DNA from: Pseudomonadota bacterium
GTDB taxonomy: Bacteria > Pseudomonadota > Gammaproteobacteria > Burkholderiales > Burkholderiaceae
Direction: 5' to 3'
Assembly: GCA_021783435.1 (NCBI GenBank)
Contig: JAJXUC010000054.1
Location: 1 to 21,804, forward strand
DNA: 21,804 nucleotides
Part shown: positions 8,821-16,293 of the stretch, piece after piece
How positions within the stretch are numbered: position 1 is the stretch's first letter
Layout: each line of letters begins with the position of its first letter
Program-made: the position numbers and the translations under genes
Notes under the pieces: model-generated
Database searches by the model: none
Told to the model about the DNA's origin: nothing
Seen by the model: the letters and a program-made list of their open reading frames with translations, nothing else

Positions 8821-8862
8821 TTGCTCGCGGTGATGTTTCACGTGAAACATCACCGCGAGCAA
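8821..8862. repeat. 42-bp perfect palindrome centred on parS
   Basis: The 21 bases at 8821-8841 are the exact reverse complement of 8842-8862. The symmetry extends 13 bp beyond the 16-bp parS core on each side and stops exactly at the stop codon of the small ORF at 8863. If transcribed it could also fold into a very long hairpin, so it may insulate mnmG from upstream transcription. It has no T-tract of its own. Confidence 0.9.
8834..8849. promoter_or_regulatory. parS: parS centromere site
   Basis: The sequence TGTTTCACGTGAAACA is identical to the consensus bacterial parS bound by ParB/Spo0J proteins. It lies 55 bp upstream of the mnmG start codon, in the leader of the operon that encodes ParA and ParB. 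It is the only copy in the window. Its presence places this segment in the origin-proximal part of the chromosome, where parS sites cluster. Confidence 0.95.
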
Positions 8863-9132
8863 TCAGGCTGGGAGACATCCCGTCGGATGCGGAGTGCATG
8901 AGCTGAAATCTGGCACGACCAGGATCATTGGGACAGCACCCGTCTCGAGGTCGAAAAGCCCATCATCGACAGCAATGACCCAGCCGCCGATGGCGTCAAG
9001 AACCGCCTCGGTAGACCCTCTGATGCGCTTGGTGATGATGCCCTGGTCCTTGTGCCGGAGGGTGCAGATCGACATGGTGGGGAGGACGAAGGGGCGCGCT
9101 TTGCGGAAATCGCCCGGTTCGACATGCGACAT
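8863..9132 (-). CDS. Hypothetical small protein
   Basis: Open frame of 89 codons. The codons strongly prefer G or C in third position, and the amino-acid make-up is protein-like rather than the Arg/Ala/Ser-rich pattern of shadow frames. Its middle reads IRGSTEAVLDAIGGWVIAVDDGLFDLETG. I recognise no family. A second ATG at 9073-9075 would give a shorter product of about 70 residues. The same frame is open for some 17 codons upstream of the first ATG, until a TGA. A further stretch beyond that stop also looks coding-like (DPVDFRNHAAVPAAGL), so this may be the remnant of a longer decayed gene. Its TGA abuts the parS palindrome. No ribosome site is convincing. Confidence 0.35.
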   Translation of the reverse strand: MSHVEPGDFRKARPFVLPTMSICTLRHKDQGIITKRIRGSTEAVLDAIGGWVIAVDDGLFDLETGAVPMILVVPDFSSCTPHPTGCLPA

Positions 9133-9410
9133 GGCGAGTGCGCCGAGAAAGGGGCCGAGAAAGGCGGCCAGAGTGTCAGGGAGCGCTGGGCTTCAGAGCC
9201 CCGCGGCTGGAACGGCGGCATGGTTGCGGAAGTCCACCGGATCGGGCTGAGCTCTTCTACAAGGACAAGGCCGGTGGCAGGGGCAGAGAGCAGGGCACAG
9301 GCTGGGATCCGCCTGCCATGCCCACGAAGGAGTCCACAACGTCCGGAGCCAAAGTCCAGGTCAACAGGCCGTCGCCATGGGCGAGGATGGGGGCGCACCG
9401 CTGCGGTTTG

Positions 9411-9451
9411 TGGAAAAGAAAAGGCGCCTGAACCACGGGTTCGGGCGCCTT
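9411..9451 (-). terminator. Rho-independent terminator
   Basis: AAGGCGCCTGAACC (9421-9434) pairs with GGTTCGGGCGCCTT (9438-9451) in a 14-bp stem with one G-T pair and a three-base loop. On the minus strand the stem is followed by TTCTTTTCC. It would end transcripts coming from marC or from the candidate small RNA. Confidence 0.75.
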
Positions 9452-9540
9452 GTTCAGCATATGGCCGCTGATGGCTTGGGGATTTTGCGGTGGACCGCAA
9501 CCCCTATGGGCTGTCTCCTCAGTGCTCCCCTTGTATCCTT
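9411..9540 (-). ncRNA. Candidate structured small RNA or marC 3' UTR element
   Basis: Three inverted repeats follow one another on the minus strand: a long hairpin with GGGG plus TTGCGGT arms (9478-9504); a TCAGC/GCTGA hairpin (9454-9471); and the T-tailed terminator (9411-9451). A TTGACT hexamer lies upstream (9560-9565), but no -10 box sits at proper spacing, so an independent promoter is unproven. It does not match 6S, 4.5S, tmRNA or RNase P RNA motifs that I can recall. It could simply be the structured 3' end of the marC message. Confidence 0.35.
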
Positions 9541-9650
9541 GAGTGTGAGCATTGCGAATAGTCAAATTATTCAGGCAGACGCGCCACGGTGCACGCGGGA
9601 AAACCCGACCCATTTTGGTGCGACGCAGCAATACCGCAAGGAAGCGCTGA

Positions 9651-10274
9651 TCAGTGCCCCAGGCCGGGAAAGAGTTTGAGCAGGCCGTCACTCATCATCT
9701 CCACTGCCAGCGCGGCCAGAATCAGGCCCATGAGTCGCGTCATGACGTTGATTCCGGTCTTCCCCAATGCCTTGGCAATGGGCTGGGCTGCGCGAAACGC
9801 CAGCGCGCAGGCCAGGGCGATGATCACGCCATAGGCCACCAGCACGAAGTGATCGGCCCAATGGTGCGCCTTGTTGGCGTAGATGATGACCGTGCTGATG
9901 GTCGCCGGGCCGGTGAGCAGGGGGATGGTCAGCGGCACGACGGCAACACTGTCGCTGGCAACGGCTTCGTCCACCTCTTCCGGTGTCGATTTGACGGCGC
10001 CCGGGTGGGCGTTGAGCATGCTGAAGGCCGAGACCAGCAGCAGCATGCCGCCGCCAACTTGAAAAGATGCCAGCGAGATGCCGAAGAAATGCAGCAGATC
10101 GATGCCGATGAGGGCGCTGACGGCAATGACCACGAACGCCGAAAAAGCGCTGATGAGGATGGTGCGATGACGCTGCGCCGGCGTGAAGTTTTCCGTGAAG
10201 GCAATGAAAAATGGAATCACGCCCAGCGGGTTGACGATGGCCAGCAACGCCACCAGGGGTTTGATGAGATTCAT
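9651..10274 (-). CDS. MarC family (UPF0056) integral membrane protein
   Basis: Inner-membrane protein of 207 residues with about six hydrophobic segments (about 6-27, 39-60, 68-88, 110-132, 143-163, 180-200). The family signature is clear at the N terminus (LLAIVNPLGVIPFF) and in the middle (PLTIPLLTGPATISTVI, residues 114-130). MarC was once linked to multiple antibiotic resistance in E. coli but that role was not confirmed; the transport function, if any, is unknown. The ATG at 10272-10274 starts where family members start; the longer frame upstream is low-complexity and was rejected. No strong Shine-Dalgarno is seen. It is downstream of the AAA ATPase gene with a 178-bp gap. Confidence 0.92.
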   Translation of the reverse strand: MNLIKPLVALLAIVNPLGVIPFFIAFTENFTPAQRHRTILISAFSAFVVIAVSALIGIDLLHFFGISLASFQVGGGMLLLVSAFSMLNAHPGAVKSTPEEVDEAVASDSVAVVPLTIPLLTGPATISTVIIYANKAHHWADHFVLVAYGVIIALACALAFRAAQPIAKALGKTGINVMTRLMGLILAALAVEMMSDGLLKLFPGLGH

Positions 10275-10452
10275 GGCGTGGGGTGTGGATGCGCAGCCGC
10301 AAGCGTAGTGCCTGGCGGGGGTCGAAGGAAGCATTCGGCCGGCGTGTTCGACGCGCCTTGGTCCGGAAAGCGTTCCTGACTCCGGGGCTCGGCCCGGCGC
10401 CGGGCGTGAAGGCAAGGTCGCGCCACGCCAGCGGGGCGCGGCGCCGCCGGGG

Positions 10453-11412
10453 TCACTGCATGAAGCCGATGCGCCCCCGCTTGCTGGCCTGGTGTGGTGT
10501 CAAGTCCTGGGCCATGACCTCGCGGCGTCCGGCAAGCTTGGCAGCGCCGAAAGCGCCCGTGATGAGGCGGCGCATTTCGCGGGGCTTGCAGTGGGCCAGC
10601 ACGTCGAGCGCGTCAGGATTCAGGGTTTCCGGAAAGTCGCAACCCCAGTCATGGCTGCTGCGGATGTTGCGGTACAGGCGTTCGGCGATGCCGCGCAGTC
10701 CAGCTTCGTCGGGCGGGTCGATTTCATAGACATTGAGCCGGTTGAGCAGGGGCTCGGGAATGCCAGCGGCGTCGTTGGCGGTGGCCACCCAGACCACGGC
10801 GCTGCAGTCGATCGCCACTTCGGCGAACTCGTCGGTGAAGTGCTGCGCCGTGTCGAATTCCAGCAGACTGTAGAGGGCGCCGAGGGGGTCGTATTGCGCC
10901 CCGCCGGCGGCCTTGTCGATTTCGTCGATGACCACCACGGGATTGGCGAATTCGCCTTGCACCAGGGTCTCGAAGACCTTGCCGGGGCGGGCGCCTTTCC
11001 ACTGCGACGACGAGCCCGACAGAATCCACCCTGCGGTCAGTGCATTCATCGGGGCGAGCGCCCAGGTGGTACCCAGCAACTGGGCGACGCGGCGGGCGAA
11101 ATGGGTTTTGCCGATACCGGGCTCGCCCAGCAGCAGCATGGGCGTGACCTCGATGGCATCGCGGCTGTCGGCTGCGAGCGCAACGGAACGACGGATGTCT
11201 TCCAGCGGCTCGGTGAAGTTGGGCAGTTCGTGCTGCAACGTATCCCGATCGGGCAGTTCGGCCGGCTTGATGGCCAGACGCTGGCCGCCAGCCTCGATCA
11301 TGCGCGCATACGTGTGGCGCAATTGTTCATGCGCCTCCGGCGGCAGGCCTTTGAGCTTGCGCTCGACCTCATCCACGGCATAAACCGACTTGTAGGCAGC
11401 CACGGCAATCAT
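10453..11412 (-). CDS. Lon-like AAA+ ATPase without protease domain
   Basis: Cytoplasmic ATPase of 319 residues. Walker A is GEPGIGKT (96-103), Walker B VVVIDEID (159-166), sensor-1 Asn213 in VATAND, and an arginine finger probably Arg225 in PLLNRLNV. The block from DEIDKA through DPLGALYSLLE, TDEFAEV and IPEPLLNRLNVYEI follows the ATPase region of Lon proteases closely, as does the C-terminal PREMRRLITGAFGAAKL. The Lon substrate-binding N domain and the Ser/Lys protease domain are both missing. It may act as a remodelling ATPase or chaperone, perhaps with a partner; no partner gene is adjacent. A perfect AGGAGG decides the ATG start. A sigma54-like -24/-12 pattern lies 40 bases upstream. Confidence 0.85.
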   Translation of the reverse strand: MIAVAAYKSVYAVDEVERKLKGLPPEAHEQLRHTYARMIEAGGQRLAIKPAELPDRDTLQHELPNFTEPLEDIRRSVALAADSRDAIEVTPMLLLGEPGIGKTHFARRVAQLLGTTWALAPMNALTAGWILSGSSSQWKGARPGKVFETLVQGEFANPVVVIDEIDKAAGGAQYDPLGALYSLLEFDTAQHFTDEFAEVAIDCSAVVWVATANDAAGIPEPLLNRLNVYEIDPPDEAGLRGIAERLYRNIRSSHDWGCDFPETLNPDALDVLAHCKPREMRRLITGAFGAAKLAGRREVMAQDLTPHQASKRGRIGFMQ

Positions 11413-11418
11413 GATGCA

Positions 11419-11424
11419 CCTCCT
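11419..11424 (-). promoter_or_regulatory. Strong ribosome binding site of the AAA ATPase gene
   Basis: AGGAGG on the minus strand ends six bases before the ATG at 11410-11412. It fixes the start there rather than at the in-frame upstream codons. It is the strongest Shine-Dalgarno sequence seen in the window. Confidence 0.85.
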
Positions 11425-11452
11425 CGGCAAACACAGAGCCCATGCAAGGCCA

Positions 11453-11468
11453 TGCACCAATCATGCCA
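11453..11468 (-). promoter_or_regulatory. Possible sigma54-type promoter
   Basis: On the minus strand TGGCATGATTGGTGCA has the GG-N10-GC spacing of sigma54 promoters and matches the consensus TGGCACGN4TTGCA except at two positions. It lies about 40 bases upstream of the AAA ATPase start. No enhancer-binding site was recognised, so chance remains possible. Confidence 0.25.
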
Positions 11469-11562
11469 GACCGGGACCGCCAAGCAAGTCGGATGGCCGT
11501 GGCTGAAGGATCCCGGTGTGAACTTTTGCACACTTTCGCCAAAACATCGGCGCAGGGCCGCT

Positions 11563-13449
11563 CTAGATCTCGATTTGCGTGCCCAGCTCCACCACGCGGT
11601 TGGGTGGGATGCGGAAATAGTCGGAAGCTTCCTGCGCGTTGCGGCTCATCCACGAGAACAGCACTTCGCGCCACAGCACCATGCCTGGAATCTTCGATGG
11701 AACGATGGTCTGGCGGGCGAGGAAGAACGAGGTTTCCATCAAATGGAATTCCAGCCCGAACAGGAACTCGCAGTCTTTCAACAGGCGCTGAATGTCGGGC
11801 TCATCCTTGAAGCCGAAGTCCACATGCAGCAGGTAGATGCCTTCCTCCATCGGCGTGAGCTGAATGGCCTGCTTGGGCGGCACATGCGGCACATCGGCGG
11901 ATTGCGCCGACAGGAAGAACACGCGCTCGTGCAACACCTTGTTGTGCTTGAGGTTGTGCAGCAGTGCATGCGGCACGGTGTTCGCGTCAGGCGTGAGATA
12001 GATGGCGGTGCCTTCCACCCGCGTGGGTGGGTAGGTGGACAGGCTGTGGACGAAATCCTTCAGGTTGAGCGCATGTTCCTGCAACTGCCGCTTGAGCAAG
12101 GTGCGGCCGCGCTTCCAGGTGGACAGCATGATGTACACCGACGCGCCGAACACCAGCGGGAACCAGCCACCATGGTCGATTTTCAGCGAGTTGGAAACCA
12201 GGAACAGCAATTCCACCAGCGCCAGCGGAACGAACACGAGATGGGTGCGCCGTGGACTCCACCCCCAGCGCTTGGGCGCCACCATCCACAGGAACACGGT
12301 GGTGGTGAGCATGGTGATGTTCACGGCGATGCCATAGGCGGCCGCCAGGTTGTCGGAACTGCGGAAGGTCAGCACCAGAATCACGACGAAGATGAGCATC
12401 ATCCAGTTGATGAAAGGCACATAGATCTGTCCCTGGTTGCTCGCGTTGGTGAACAGCACTTTCATGCGCGGCAGATAACCGAGCTTGATGGCCTGGGTGG
12501 TCATGGAATAGGCGCCGGAGATCACTGCTTGCGAGGCAATGACCGTGGCCATGGCCGCCAGGATGACCAGCGGCCACAATGCCCAGTCTGGCGCCAGGTA
12601 GAAGAACGGGTTCTTCACCGTTTCGGGCCGTGCCAGCACCAGCGCGCCCTGGCCGAAGTAGTTCAACAACAAGCCGGGCATGACCACGCCCAGCCAGGCC
12701 CAGCGGATGGGCTCACGGCCAAAATGGCCCATGTCGGCGTACAGCGCCTCGCCGCCGGTCAGCGTGAGGAACACGGCGCCGAGCAGGAACAACGCCAGCC
12801 CCGGCTCACGGATGAACATATCCATGCCCCACCAGGGGTTGAGCGCCAGCAGCACCGAAGGGTTTTGCACGATTTGAACCAGGCCCAGGATGCCCAGCAC
12901 GCCGAACCACACCACCATGACGGGGCCGAAATACGAACCCACCAGCGCGGTGCCGCGCTTTTGCACCAGGAACAGGCCGATGAGAATGAGCACGGTGATG
13001 GGAACCACGGCATCCTGCAGCAGCGGCGTGGCCACGGCCGTGCCCTCGATGGCCGACAGCACCGAGATGGCCGGGGTGATGATGCTGTCGCCATAAAACA
13101 TCGACGCGCCGATCAGGCCCAGTGCCACGGCCATGGTGCGGCCGCGGGTGCGTGGCGCGTAACGCCGCATCACCAGGGCCATCAGCGCCAGGATGCCGCC
13201 TTCACCGTTGTTGTCGGCGCGCAGCGCCAACATGACGTACTTCACGGTGACGATGATGGTCAGCGCCCAGAAAATGAGCGACAACACGCCGTAGATGTTG
13301 GGGATGCTGTAGCCCAGATCATGCGCCGGATTGAAGGCCTCTTTGAAGGCATACAGCGGACTCGTGCCGATGTCGCCATACACCACCCCCAGGGCGCCCA
13401 GACTCAAGGCGGCCATCGATCCCTTGTGTTGTGTTTCGGTGTTTTGCAT
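11563..13449 (-). CDS. kup: Low-affinity potassium transporter Kup
   Basis: Inner-membrane potassium uptake protein (probably a proton symporter) of 628 residues, the normal length. The family start LGALGVVYGDIGTSPLYAF lies at about residues 18-35. Other hallmark stretches are FYGDSIITPAISVLSAIEG, GGEALYADMGHFG, LNYFGQGAL and FFYLAPDWALWPLVILA. About twelve hydrophobic helices are followed by a cytoplasmic C-terminal domain that includes HNLKHNKVLHERVFFLS and ends IPPNRVVELGTQIEI. The ATG at 13447-13449 matches the family start. Upstream in-frame ATGs would overlap the divergent hemN leader and were rejected, and no strong Shine-Dalgarno decides the matter. Kup and hemN share a 175-bp divergent intergenic region with no obvious operator. 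Confidence 0.97.
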   Translation of the reverse strand: MQNTETQHKGSMAALSLGALGVVYGDIGTSPLYAFKEAFNPAHDLGYSIPNIYGVLSLIFWALTIIVTVKYVMLALRADNNGEGGILALMALVMRRYAPRTRGRTMAVALGLIGASMFYGDSIITPAISVLSAIEGTAVATPLLQDAVVPITVLILIGLFLVQKRGTALVGSYFGPVMVVWFGVLGILGLVQIVQNPSVLLALNPWWGMDMFIREPGLALFLLGAVFLTLTGGEALYADMGHFGREPIRWAWLGVVMPGLLLNYFGQGALVLARPETVKNPFFYLAPDWALWPLVILAAMATVIASQAVISGAYSMTTQAIKLGYLPRMKVLFTNASNQGQIYVPFINWMMLIFVVILVLTFRSSDNLAAAYGIAVNITMLTTTVFLWMVAPKRWGWSPRRTHLVFVPLALVELLFLVSNSLKIDHGGWFPLVFGASVYIMLSTWKRGRTLLKRQLQEHALNLKDFVHSLSTYPPTRVEGTAIYLTPDANTVPHALLHNLKHNKVLHERVFFLSAQSADVPHVPPKQAIQLTPMEEGIYLLHVDFGFKDEPDIQRLLKDCEFLFGLEFHLMETSFFLARQTIVPSKIPGMVLWREVLFSWMSRNAQEASDYFRIPPNRVVELGTQIEI

Positions 13450-13624
13450 GGTTTGCGCGCCGCGGGCGATTGCTCGCACTGCGGGCCCGAATGTAGGGAT
13501 TGCCATCTTAGGGCCGTTTTGCGCTGCAGCATCGCTCGTGTTTCCCTTGTTGCCGGGGCGCCACCTCGATTCGTTTTGCGCCACGTCAAAGCCCGGTCGT
13601 CTGGAACCCGCCATCATCCAGTCC

Positions 13625-15022
13625 ATGATGCCCGTCAATCTCGATTTCCAACCCGAGCTGATCCGCCGCTTCGACGTGGCCGGTCCGCGCTACACCTCCT
13701 ACCCCACGGCCGACCGTTTTCGCCCGGATTTCAGCGCAGCCGACTACGCCGCCTCGTTGCGCCAGCGCGGCAGCGACACGCTCACGCCGCTGTCGCTGTA
13801 CGTGCACATCCCGTTTTGTGAAACCCTGTGCTACTACTGTGGCTGCAACAAGATCCCGACCAAAAACCATGCGCGCAGCGGACCCTACCTCGACCAGGTC
13901 GAGCAGGAAATGGGCCTGGTCACCGGTCTTCTGGGCGCGCGCTTGCCCGTGACGCAACTGCATTGGGGGGGTGGCACGCCCACCTTCTTGTCGGACGCCG
14001 AGGCCGAACGCCTGATGGACATGACGCGGCGCCACTTCGACCTGCAGCCCGGTGGCGAATACGCCATCGAGATCGATCCGCGCAAGGTCAGTGCCGCGCG
14101 CGTGGCGCACCTCGCGGCGTTGGGCTTCAACCGCATGAGCGTGGGCATCCAGGACTTCGACCCCGCCGTGCAACAGGCGGTCAACCGCGTGCAGAGCTAC
14201 GAGGAAACCCGGGACGTCATCGTCGCCGCGCGTGCCAACGGCTTCGCGTCCATCAGCGTCGATCTGATCTACGGCCTGCCCAGGCAGAACGCCTTCAATT
14301 TCGCCGCGACGCTGGAGCAGGTCATCACGTTGCGGCCCGATCGCGTGGCGCTCTACAGCTACGCCCATTTGCCGCAGCGCTTCACCCCGCAGCGCCGTAT
14401 CCACGCCGCCGACCTGCCCGAGCCGCAAGCCAAGCTCGTGCTGCTGGGCCTGGCCATCCGCCGCCTGGCGCATGCCGGTTACGTCTACATCGGCATGGAC
14501 CATTTCGCCCTGCCCGACGACGAACTCGCGCGCGCGCAGCAACAGGGCAAGCTCCAACGCAATTTCCAGGGCTATTCCACCCAGGCCGATCTGGACTTGC
14601 TGGCCTTTGGTGTCTCGGGCATCTCCAAGCTCGGGCGCCAGTACATCCAGAGCGTCAAGACTGTGGAGGCCTACGGCGCGGCGCTCGCCGCCGGCGGGCT
14701 GCCGGTGGAGCGCGGCCTCTGCTTGAGCGCCGACGACCTCGTGCGCCGTGACGCCATCCAGCGCCTGATGTGCGACTTTGCCCTGGACCTGCAGGCCTTG
14801 GCGCAGCGCCATGGCTTGCACGATGCAGCCGGCCATTTTGCTGCCGACCTGCAGCGCCTGCAGCCGCTGGAGCAAGCCGGTCTGCTGCAGCGCGAGGGGC
14901 TCAAGCTGCGGGTCACGCCGCAAGGGCGGCTGCTGGTGCGCATCATCGCCATGCAGTTCGACCGCCACCTGCACGACGCTGCCGCGCTGCTGCGAGAACC
15001 CCGCTATTCGCGGGTGATTTGA
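13625..15022 (+). CDS. hemN: Oxygen-independent coproporphyrinogen III oxidase HemN
   Basis: Radical SAM enzyme of 465 residues that converts coproporphyrinogen III to protoporphyrinogen IX without oxygen, a late step of haem synthesis. The 4Fe-4S cluster motif is PFCETLCYYCGC, with Cys65, Cys69 and Cys72 (plus the HemN-typical Cys74). GGGTP and the substrate-region DLIYGLP and GMDHFALPDDELA follow, and the C terminus is YSRVI as in E. coli HemN. The start RRFDVAGPRYTSYPTA aligns with the family. Two tandem ATGs (13625, 13628) are possible starts and the Shine-Dalgarno is weak. An anaerobic FNR-type box was looked for in the kup-hemN gap but not found. Confidence 0.96.
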   Translation: MMPVNLDFQPELIRRFDVAGPRYTSYPTADRFRPDFSAADYAASLRQRGSDTLTPLSLYVHIPFCETLCYYCGCNKIPTKNHARSGPYLDQVEQEMGLVTGLLGARLPVTQLHWGGGTPTFLSDAEAERLMDMTRRHFDLQPGGEYAIEIDPRKVSAARVAHLAALGFNRMSVGIQDFDPAVQQAVNRVQSYEETRDVIVAARANGFASISVDLIYGLPRQNAFNFAATLEQVITLRPDRVALYSYAHLPQRFTPQRRIHAADLPEPQAKLVLLGLAIRRLAHAGYVYIGMDHFALPDDELARAQQQGKLQRNFQGYSTQADLDLLAFGVSGISKLGRQYIQSVKTVEAYGAALAAGGLPVERGLCLSADDLVRRDAIQRLMCDFALDLQALAQRHGLHDAAGHFAADLQRLQPLEQAGLLQREGLKLRVTPQGRLLVRIIAMQFDRHLHDAAALLREPRYSRVI

Positions 15023-15038
15023 CGCCGCCGGCCTTCGC

Positions 15039-15488
15039 TCAGAGTGCTTGCAGGCCTGAGCCGAAGCGCGCGAGAAACGCCGCGCGCAGACTCCCATCGA
15101 GGGCCGGCAGTTGGCTTCGCAGGGTGGCCAAGCGGTCCTCGGCAGGAGTGCGCTGGGCTGCGGCCCATACCGCCTGCGGCCAATACGCGTCCCAGCTCCA
15201 GCGGGCGATCACATGCCAGTGCAGGTGCGGCACGACATTGCCCAAGCTGGCGAGGTTGACCTTGTCGGGCGCCAGATGCGTGCGCAGACCCTGCTCCACC
15301 AACGCCAGCGCGTCCATGCAGGTGCTGCGCTGCAAGGGCGGCAGGTCGGTGAATTCGCGGACATGGTCTTGCCACACCAGACGGTAAAAAGCCGGATGCA
15401 GCGCATCGTCAGCGCGGATCAGCCGCAGCCAGTCGCCACGCCACACCAGCAAGCCGCCGGGCTCGGCGCAAAGCGGGCATCCCGGCAT
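15039..15488 (-). CDS. HIT family protein (histidine triad nucleotide hydrolase type)
   Basis: Small cytoplasmic protein of about 149 residues with the histidine triad VPHLHWHV (His88, His90, His92), the catalytic motif of nucleotidyl hydrolases and transferases. A CPLC pair near the N terminus (Cys4, Cys7) could be half of a zinc site, as in related betaproteobacterial proteins. The ATG at 15486-15488 has GAGG five bases before it. A GTG at 15548 would add 20 residues and overlap the anti-sigma gene by 23 bases, so the start is uncertain. The gene follows the sigma/anti-sigma pair and is probably in the same transcript. Its stop is only 16 bases from the stop of the convergent hemN, leaving no room for a separate terminator. 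Confidence 0.88.
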   Translation of the reverse strand: MPGCPLCAEPGGLLVWRGDWLRLIRADDALHPAFYRLVWQDHVREFTDLPPLQRSTCMDALALVEQGLRTHLAPDKVNLASLGNVVPHLHWHVIARWSWDAYWPQAVWAAAQRTPAEDRLATLRSQLPALDGSLRAAFLARFGSGLQAL

Positions 15489-15525
15489 GCGTGCCTCGGC
15501 GTCCTGAGCTCGCGCCACGGCCGGC

Positions 15526-16293
15526 TTATTCGTAGAAATCACCGCCACCCTGGCCCGGTGCCAAGTGAGCCCGACCGGGTTGCAGCCGGGTCATCGCCAC
15601 GACATCGCCCACATACGTGATGGGTCCGGTGGGTTGACCGGTGGGTGAGCCGCCAGCAGGCTCGACGCTGATGGCGAATCCCTTGGCCTGGGATAGGGCC
15701 AGCAGCGCGGGTGCTGGGAGTTGCAGCGTGACCGAGGAGTGGAGCTGCACCAGCCCCACGGCCTGCGGCTTGCCTTGTTTGGGCAGCATCCACAACTCGA
15801 ACGACTTGTTGCCGGGCGTGGCCACCGGGCCCACTGCCGTGAGCACGAGGCGGCTGTTGTGCACCGTGAGCACGGCGCTGTGGCCGTCGGGGCCCTTCAG
15901 CACTGCAGCCATTTGCGCCGCCGATGGCGCTCCCGGGCCGGGTTGCTGCAGCAGCATGACCAGCGACACCATGAGCGAGGCCGTGAGCACCCCGAAGCTC
16001 AGCGCCAGGCCCATCCACGTGCGCTTGGCCCAGCCCTTCTCCAGGCGTTGCGGCACGGGCGTGCCGGTGTCAGGCTGGACGCGGGCCAGAATGCCGTCCC
16101 AGGCGCGTGCCGGCGGCTCCCGGCGCAACATGCCGTCGTCGAGCCGCTTGCGCCAAGTCTGCAGCGCCAGCGCCAGTGCAGGTTCGGTTTGCAGCAGCGC
16201 CTCGAAACGTCGCCGTGCAGCCAGGCTCATGCCCCCGGTGAGGTAATCGCTCGCCAGTCGGCTGCAGAGTTCGGGTTGGCGGTAGCGCGTCAT
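15526..16293 (-). CDS. RskA-type anti-sigma factor
   Basis: Single-pass membrane protein of 255 residues predicted to hold the adjacent ECF sigma factor inactive. The N-terminal cytoplasmic part (1-90) has the short helical region (LASDYLTGGMSLAARRRFEALL) typical of this class and lacks the HxxxCxxC zinc motif. One transmembrane helix lies at about 93-115. The C-terminal periplasmic part carries the RskA domain, with NKSFELWMLPKQGKPQAVG and a terminal segment ending GPITYVGDVV before a polar tail. The ATG overlaps the sigma gene stop as ATGA, the usual coupling of sigma/anti-sigma pairs, and favours balanced synthesis. Release may be by regulated proteolysis, as for other RskA proteins, but nothing here shows the signal. 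Confidence 0.9.
   Translation of the reverse strand: MTRYRQPELCSRLASDYLTGGMSLAARRRFEALLQTEPALALALQTWRKRLDDGMLRREPPARAWDGILARVQPDTGTPVPQRLEKGWAKRTWMGLALSFGVLTASLMVSLVMLLQQPGPGAPSAAQMAAVLKGPDGHSAVLTVHNSRLVLTAVGPVATPGNKSFELWMLPKQGKPQAVGLVQLHSSVTLQLPAPALLALSQAKGFAISVEPAGGSPTGQPTGPITYVGDVVAMTRLQPGRAHLAPGQGGGDFYE

Larger units (their letters stand above)
9133..9650. other. Gene-poor stretch between the small ORF and marC
   Basis: No convincing complete gene is seen on either strand across these 518 bases. The minus strand shows protein-like fragments in different frames at about 9190-9400, suggesting a degraded gene. The part at 9411-9540 is rich in inverted repeats and ends in a good minus-strand terminator (see the candidate RNA). 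One DnaA-box-like nonamer with a single mismatch (TGTGGAAAA, 9409-9417) is isolated and not evidence of an origin. Confidence 0.5.

Noticed and set aside
8779..8862. Upstream in-frame extension of MnmG beginning inside the parS palindrome (MFHVKH peptide)
   Set aside because: The peptide is simply translated parS; the family start is at the ATG at 8776-8778.
9409..9417. DnaA-box-like nonamer TGTGGAAAA
   Set aside because: One mismatch, isolated, with no AT-rich unwinding region; not evidence of oriC in this window despite the nearby parS.
10392..10405. Palindrome GCCCGGCGCCGGGC between the AAA ATPase and marC genes as a terminator
   Set aside because: No T-tract follows on either strand; such palindromes are frequent by chance in very GC-rich DNA.
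13450..13624. Search for an FNR/Anr box in the kup-hemN intergenic region
   Set aside because: No TTGAT-N4-ATCAA-like site is visible.
10492..13821. Very long plus-strand open frame (about 1,100 codons) opposite kup and the AAA ATPase gene
   Set aside because: It is a GC-rich antisense shadow: its His/Gln/Arg-rich composition matches no protein, while the minus strand encodes clear Kup and AAA proteins.
13586..15097. 500-codon minus-strand frame opposite hemN
   Set aside because: Antisense shadow; hemN on the plus strand has all family motifs.
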